The translations under genes were made by a program, and so were the position numbers. The notes beneath the pieces are model-generated. The model ran no database searches. It saw only the letters and a list, made by a program, of their open reading frames with translations, and had not been told where the DNA came from. Below are positions 4,908-7,704 of a stretch of 7,704 nucleotides of DNA, in pieces; the stretch's first letter is position 1; each line of letters starts with the position of its first letter. Source of the stretch: Synergistetes bacterium JGI 0000079-D21 (lineage in GTDB: Bacteria; Synergistota; Synergistia; Synergistales; 79-D21); NCBI GenBank assembly GCA_000402835.1, contig AQRZ01000015.1, forward strand, positions 1 through 7,704, given 5' to 3'.

Positions 4908-6788
4908 GTGACCCTGCTGGAGCAACTGAAAAACCGCTTTGACGGCAAAGAAATCGCTTTGACCGGCCTTCTGGCCCTGCTGGTGAGCCTCAAGTTCATC
5001 GCCCTCAACAACGTCCTGATGAAAGGGTCCCTGGACGATCCCCTGACGATCCTTGCCCTGGCGGGGACTTCCCTTGCCCTGGCGAGCCTCCCCCTTTTCC
5101 TGCCGCGCCGCTTCCGTGGAGCCGGGATGCTTTTCGTGGATTTCTGGCTCACGGTCCTGGTCTGGACGGACCTCCTTTCCCTTCGCTACTATTCCGACCT
5201 GTTCACGCTCCGGAACCTCGGCCTCGGGACCCAGCTCTCAGCCGTGGCGGACTCGGTGCTTGCCCTCATGGAACCGAAAGACGCCCTGCTCTGGATCGAC
5301 TTCCCGGTTCTGGGCTTCCTGGCTTACCGGCTTGGGAAGCGGTCCCGGGAGCTGCCCGCAATGGGATGGGGGCGGGCCGGTGCCGTCCTCGCCCTGCTGG
5401 CGGTTTTCCTGGTTCCCTATGGCCTGCGCGTCCAGCGTTTCCAGAAAACCTGCCCGGGGATCCTGGCTTCCATGTGGGACCGCCCCGCCGTGGCCATCAG
5501 CCTCGGGTCGTTGAACTACCACCTTGCCGACCTGTTGACCATCGCGGGCGAAAAGTTCCGGGGAAAGGATCCCGGAATACCCGTGGAGGAAGTGGCGGGC
5601 TGGTTCCAGGGGAGGCCCTCGGGAACGGCAGGTCACCGCTACCACGGCATCGCCTCCGGGAAGAACCTGATCGTTATCCAGGTGGAAGCCCTGCAGTCGT
5701 TCGTTTTGAACCGGTCGATCGGCGGGGTGGAGATCACCCCGAACCTGAACCGCCTTGCACGCAGGGGGCTCAATTTCATCGAGACGTTCCACCAGACCGC
5801 CATGGGCAACAGCGCCGACGCCGAGTTCCTGGTGAACACGGGGCTGTTCCCGGCTCCCACCGGGGTGGCCTACACCCGCTACGCCGGAAACGAGTTCAAC
5901 TCCATCGCCTCGGCCCTGAAGGCAAAAGGGTATTCCACCATCGCGCTTCACGGGGATAAGCCGGGCTTCTGGAACCGGGCCCGCATGTACCCCTCCCTTT
6001 CCTTTGACCGTTTCGTCAGCAACAGGGATTTCAAGGTCGACTCCGTCATCGGGCTGGGCCTGAGCGACGAGAGCTTTTTCCGCCAGAGCCTGCCCATCCT
6101 GAAGGCGCAGGAGAAGCCTTTCTACGCCTTTTTGATCACCCTGTCCAGCCATTACCCCTTCAACATGGACCTGGAAAAGATACCGGACCTTCCCCTGGGA
6201 GAGTTTGCCGGAACTGGACTGGGCAATTACCTCCGCTGCATCCACTACGCCGACGCCCAGATCGGGGCCTTCGTCGAAGGGCTGCGCCGCGAGGGACTCC
6301 TTGACGAAAGCGTGCTTGCGATCTACGGGGACCATCCCGGACTGACGGTGGCAGACCGGCCCGACCTTGCCCGCTTCCTCGGTGTTTCGGACCTCTCCGA
6401 CCCGGTAGCCTGGAAGAAAGCCCAGAAGATCCCCTTCATCGTCCGCCTGCCTCACGGGCGGCTGCGCGGCCAGTTTACCCTGGCAGCGGGGCAGATCGAC
6501 ATCGGCCCGACGCTGGGAAACCTGATGGGGACGGACCTGGTCACCGCCTTCGGGCAGGACCTCCTGAACGCCGATCGCGGCTTCGTCGTCTTCCGCAACG
6601 GTTCTTTCCTGGACGACGAGGCCTGGGTCCTTCCCGAGCTGGACCTGGTTTACGACCTGCGGACCGGCCAGGGGCGGCCCCTTTCGGAAACCCCGGACGG
6701 GCTGGCGCGGGCCAGGAAGAAGCTGACCCTCTCCGATGCCATCCTGCAGGGAAACCTGATTCCCAGGCTCAACGCCTCGTTCCAGTAA
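4908..6788 (+). CDS. LtaS-type membrane phosphoglycerol transferase/sulfatase-fold enzyme
   Basis: About 626 residues, the usual LtaS length and layout. Numbering here counts from ATG 4902. Roughly five membrane helices lie within 18-176, then a linker, then an extracytoplasmic alkaline-phosphatase/sulfatase-fold domain (about 254-560). Aligned from memory with Staphylococcus aureus LtaS, the active-site residues are present: metal ligand E262 in VIQVEALQSF, W357 and R359 in HGDKPGFWNR, H417 in LSSHYPF, and D477-H478 in IYGDH. The C-terminal FRNGSF and SDAILQGNL patterns also match. The nucleophile position is Ser304 (MGNSADAEF), where the Gram-positive enzymes carry Thr. LtaS enzymes move glycerol-phosphate from phosphatidylglycerol to a polymer; in a diderm the acceptor may be a periplasmic glycan or lipid, which is not determined. 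No sulfatase CxPxR/SxPxR signature is seen. Codons 21-52 are identical to the left-edge gene in inverted orientation. A terminator follows 7 bp after the stop. Confidence 0.88.
   Translation: MTLLEQLKNRFDGKEIALTGLLALLVSLKFIALNNVLMKGSLDDPLTILALAGTSLALASLPLFLPRRFRGAGMLFVDFWLTVLVWTDLLSLRYYSDLFTLRNLGLGTQLSAVADSVLALMEPKDALLWIDFPVLGFLAYRLGKRSRELPAMGWGRAGAVLALLAVFLVPYGLRVQRFQKTCPGILASMWDRPAVAISLGSLNYHLADLLTIAGEKFRGKDPGIPVEEVAGWFQGRPSGTAGHRYHGIASGKNLIVIQVEALQSFVLNRSIGGVEITPNLNRLARRGLNFIETFHQTAMGNSADAEFLVNTGLFPAPTGVAYTRYAGNEFNSIASALKAKGYSTIALHGDKPGFWNRARMYPSLSFDRFVSNRDFKVDSVIGLGLSDESFFRQSLPILKAQEKPFYAFLITLSSHYPFNMDLEKIPDLPLGEFAGTGLGNYLRCIHYADAQIGAFVEGLRREGLLDESVLAIYGDHPGLTVADRPDLARFLGVSDLSDPVAWKKAQKIPFIVRLPHGRLRGQFTLAAGQIDIGPTLGNLMGTDLVTAFGQDLLNADRGFVVFRNGSFLDDEAWVLPELDLVYDLRTGQGRPLSETPDGLARARKKLTLSDAILQGNLIPRLNASFQ
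4963..5057 (+). repeat. Right copy of the 95-bp perfect inverted repeat
   Basis: This is the exact reverse complement of 1-95. It spans the second base of codon 21 to the end of codon 52 of the LtaS-like gene (first membrane helix and loop MKGSLDDPLTILA). The coding sequence continues past 5057, where the other copy leaves the window, so the right-hand limit of identity is unknown. Confidence 0.93.
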
Positions 6789-6795
6789 GCCCACG

Positions 6796-6837
6796 AAGCC
6801 GGCACCCTCCAGGGAACGGGGGATGCCGGCTTTTTTT
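6796..6837 (+). terminator. Rho-independent terminator after the LtaS-like gene
   Basis: AAGCCGGCA (6796-6804) pairs with TGCCGGCTT (6824-6832). A further inner stem of five pairs (6806-6810 with 6818-6822, one of them G-T) follows after one mismatch, and seven T (6831-6837) come directly after. It starts 7 bp past the TAA at 6786-6788 and insulates the downstream gene. Confidence 0.92.
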
Positions 6838-6841
6838 CGGG

Positions 6842-6870
6842 CTCCCTCTTTTTTCGAGACCCCCTATAAT
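6842..6870 (+). promoter_or_regulatory. Candidate promoter for rmuC
   Basis: A perfect TATAAT lies at 6865-6870, directly after the terminator and 38 bp before the start codon. The -35 position at 17-bp spacing (6842-6847, CTCCCT) is a poor match. Transcription would start near 6877. The preceding terminator makes an independent promoter here likely. Confidence 0.5.
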
Positions 6871-6908
6871 CGGGAAGGAAAAGCAGACTTTCGGGAGGCG
6901 ATGGGCGG

Positions 6909-7704
6909 ATGTCGATTCCGGTATGGGCCGTGTTCCTTGGCGGACTGGTTCTCGGGGGGCTGGGAGGGGCGGCCCTCCTGTGGCCGCGCCTGCGCGGGGC
7001 GTGCGGGGAGCTGTCTTCCCTCCGGGTGGAGGCCGTAAGGCTGGAAGAACGCCTCAGGGCCCAGGAAGAGGAGCAGGCAAGGCTCGAAGCCGCGGTGAAA
7101 GAACGGGAGGCGGAAAACGACGCCCTTCGGGAAACCTTGGGGCGCCTCCAGTCGGAACGCTCGGCCCTCGAAGCCCGGATGGAGGAACAGGCCGCGGCGG
7201 CCGAATCCAGGCTTGCCCTCCTCGAAGAGGCGAAGGCCAGGCTGTCCGAAGCCTTCCAGGCGCTTTCCCGGGAAGCCCTGGAGATCAATAGCAAAACCTT
7301 CCTGCAACTTGCCGGGGAGACCCTGGGGCAGAAGAGCCAGGCGATCGACCAGGTGGTTCAGCCCCTGAAGGAATCCCTCGACAAGGTCGAGTCGGCCATG
7401 CGGGAGATCGAGACGAAGCGGGAAGGAGCCTACGGGAGCCTGACGGAGCAGATCCGGGGGCTTTCGGAAGCCCAGCTGCGGCTGCAGGGGGAGACCGCCA
7501 ACCTCGTGAAGGCCCTCCGCCAGCCCCAGGTGCGGGGAAGGTGGGGAGAGATCCAGCTTCGGCGGGTGGTCGAGCTGGCGGGAATGATCGAGCACTGCGA
7601 TTTCGAGGAGCAGGTCTCGGTCGCCGGGGAAGAGGGCCGTTTCCGTCCCGACCTCGTGGTTTCGCTTCCCAACGACCGGATCATCGTCGTGGACGCAAAG
7701 GTCC
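6909..7704 (+). CDS. rmuC: DNA recombination protein RmuC (partial, runs off right edge)
   Basis: The frame stays open for 265 codons to the window edge. It starts MSIPVWAVFLGGLVLGGLGG, a single N-terminal membrane anchor (about 5-25). A long Glu/Arg/Ala-rich coiled coil follows (about 35-190). Next comes the family core: LVKALRQPQVRGRWGEIQLR, then VELAGM, a CDFEEQ stretch, RPDLVVSLPN and VVDAKV just before the edge. The RPD and DAK elements fit the PD-(D/E)xK nuclease-like fold assigned to RmuC; the rest of the domain is outside. In Escherichia coli rmuC was identified by its effect on inversion at short inverted repeats. The start at 6909 is set by GGGAGG (6893-6898) 10 nt upstream; ATG 6901 is in another frame. 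The gene is insulated from the LtaS-like gene by the terminator and has its own TATAAT box. Confidence 0.93.
   Translation, partial: MSIPVWAVFLGGLVLGGLGGAALLWPRLRGACGELSSLRVEAVRLEERLRAQEEEQARLEAAVKEREAENDALRETLGRLQSERSALEARMEEQAAAAESRLALLEEAKARLSEAFQALSREALEINSKTFLQLAGETLGQKSQAIDQVVQPLKESLDKVESAMREIETKREGAYGSLTEQIRGLSEAQLRLQGETANLVKALRQPQVRGRWGEIQLRRVVELAGMIEHCDFEEQVSVAGEEGRFRPDLVVSLPNDRIIVVDAKV

Noticed and set aside
5238..6794. Long antisense open frame (518 codons, minus strand) opposite the LtaS-like gene
   Set aside because: It is an uninterrupted shadow caused by high-GC codon use; its translation shows no recognisable domain, while the plus strand encodes a full conserved LtaS-type enzyme.
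6953..6976. Possible G-quadruplex in the start of rmuC
   Set aside because: Only three runs of three or more G with a weak fourth GG; the glycine-rich membrane anchor codons explain the composition.
6650..7595. Minus-strand frames opposite rmuC (6650-7294, 6864-7595)
   Set aside because: They lie opposite a conserved coiled-coil/RmuC coding frame and cross the terminator; composition is that of antisense shadows.
1..7704. CRISPR array, tRNA, rRNA, transposase or site-specific recombinase gene
   Set aside because: No regularly spaced repeats, no tRNA- or rRNA-like sequence and no recombinase motifs were seen on either strand; an invertase, if needed, must be encoded elsewhere.

Overview
The window looks like a piece of a GC-rich, diderm-type bacterial chromosome, perhaps a member of the Thermodesulfobacteriota (former Deltaproteobacteria) or a similar anaerobic lineage. 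This guess rests on codon use, the dCache-GGDEF and MASE3-PAS-HD-GYP architectures and a REP-like palindrome. The taxonomy is low-confidence. The window opens and closes inside genes: a partial LtaS-like gene at the left edge and a partial rmuC at the right edge.

Layout. Positions 1-159 (minus) hold the first 53 codons of a membrane protein. Positions 160-543 are a divergent intergenic region with candidate promoters facing both ways and a 60-bp hairpin whose arms pair perfectly over 24 bp. Positions 544-2088 encode a membrane diguanylate cyclase (dCache-like sensor plus GGDEF). Positions 2162-4718 encode a MASE3-PAS-PAS-PAS-HD-GYP protein. This second gene is interrupted by a one-base frameshift near 4376, inside the HD-GYP domain, so the ORF read from its start ends early at 4594. 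Positions 4908-6788 encode a full-length lipoteichoic-acid-synthase-type (LtaS-like) membrane phosphotransferase or hydrolase, closed by a clear intrinsic terminator at 6796-6837. From 6909 to the edge runs the N-terminal half of the recombination protein RmuC.

Functionally, the middle of the window is a c-di-GMP module: one enzyme that should make the messenger and one that should degrade it, each behind its own sensor. On either side, pointing outward, lie two genes that begin with the same membrane segment. The most striking observation is that codons 22-53 of the left gene and 21-52 of the right gene share a 95-bp stretch with 100% DNA identity, in inverted orientation. Their start codons, ribosome binding sites and promoters are unrelated. 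The c-di-GMP module is therefore bracketed by an inverted repeat positioned so that recombination across it would flip about 5 kb and swap the promoter and first ~21 codons of the two outer genes. No recombinase is visible. The neighbouring RmuC belongs to a family first described for its effect on inversion at short inverted repeats. Inversion is a hypothesis; gene conversion between paralogs or an assembly effect at the window edge are the main alternatives.
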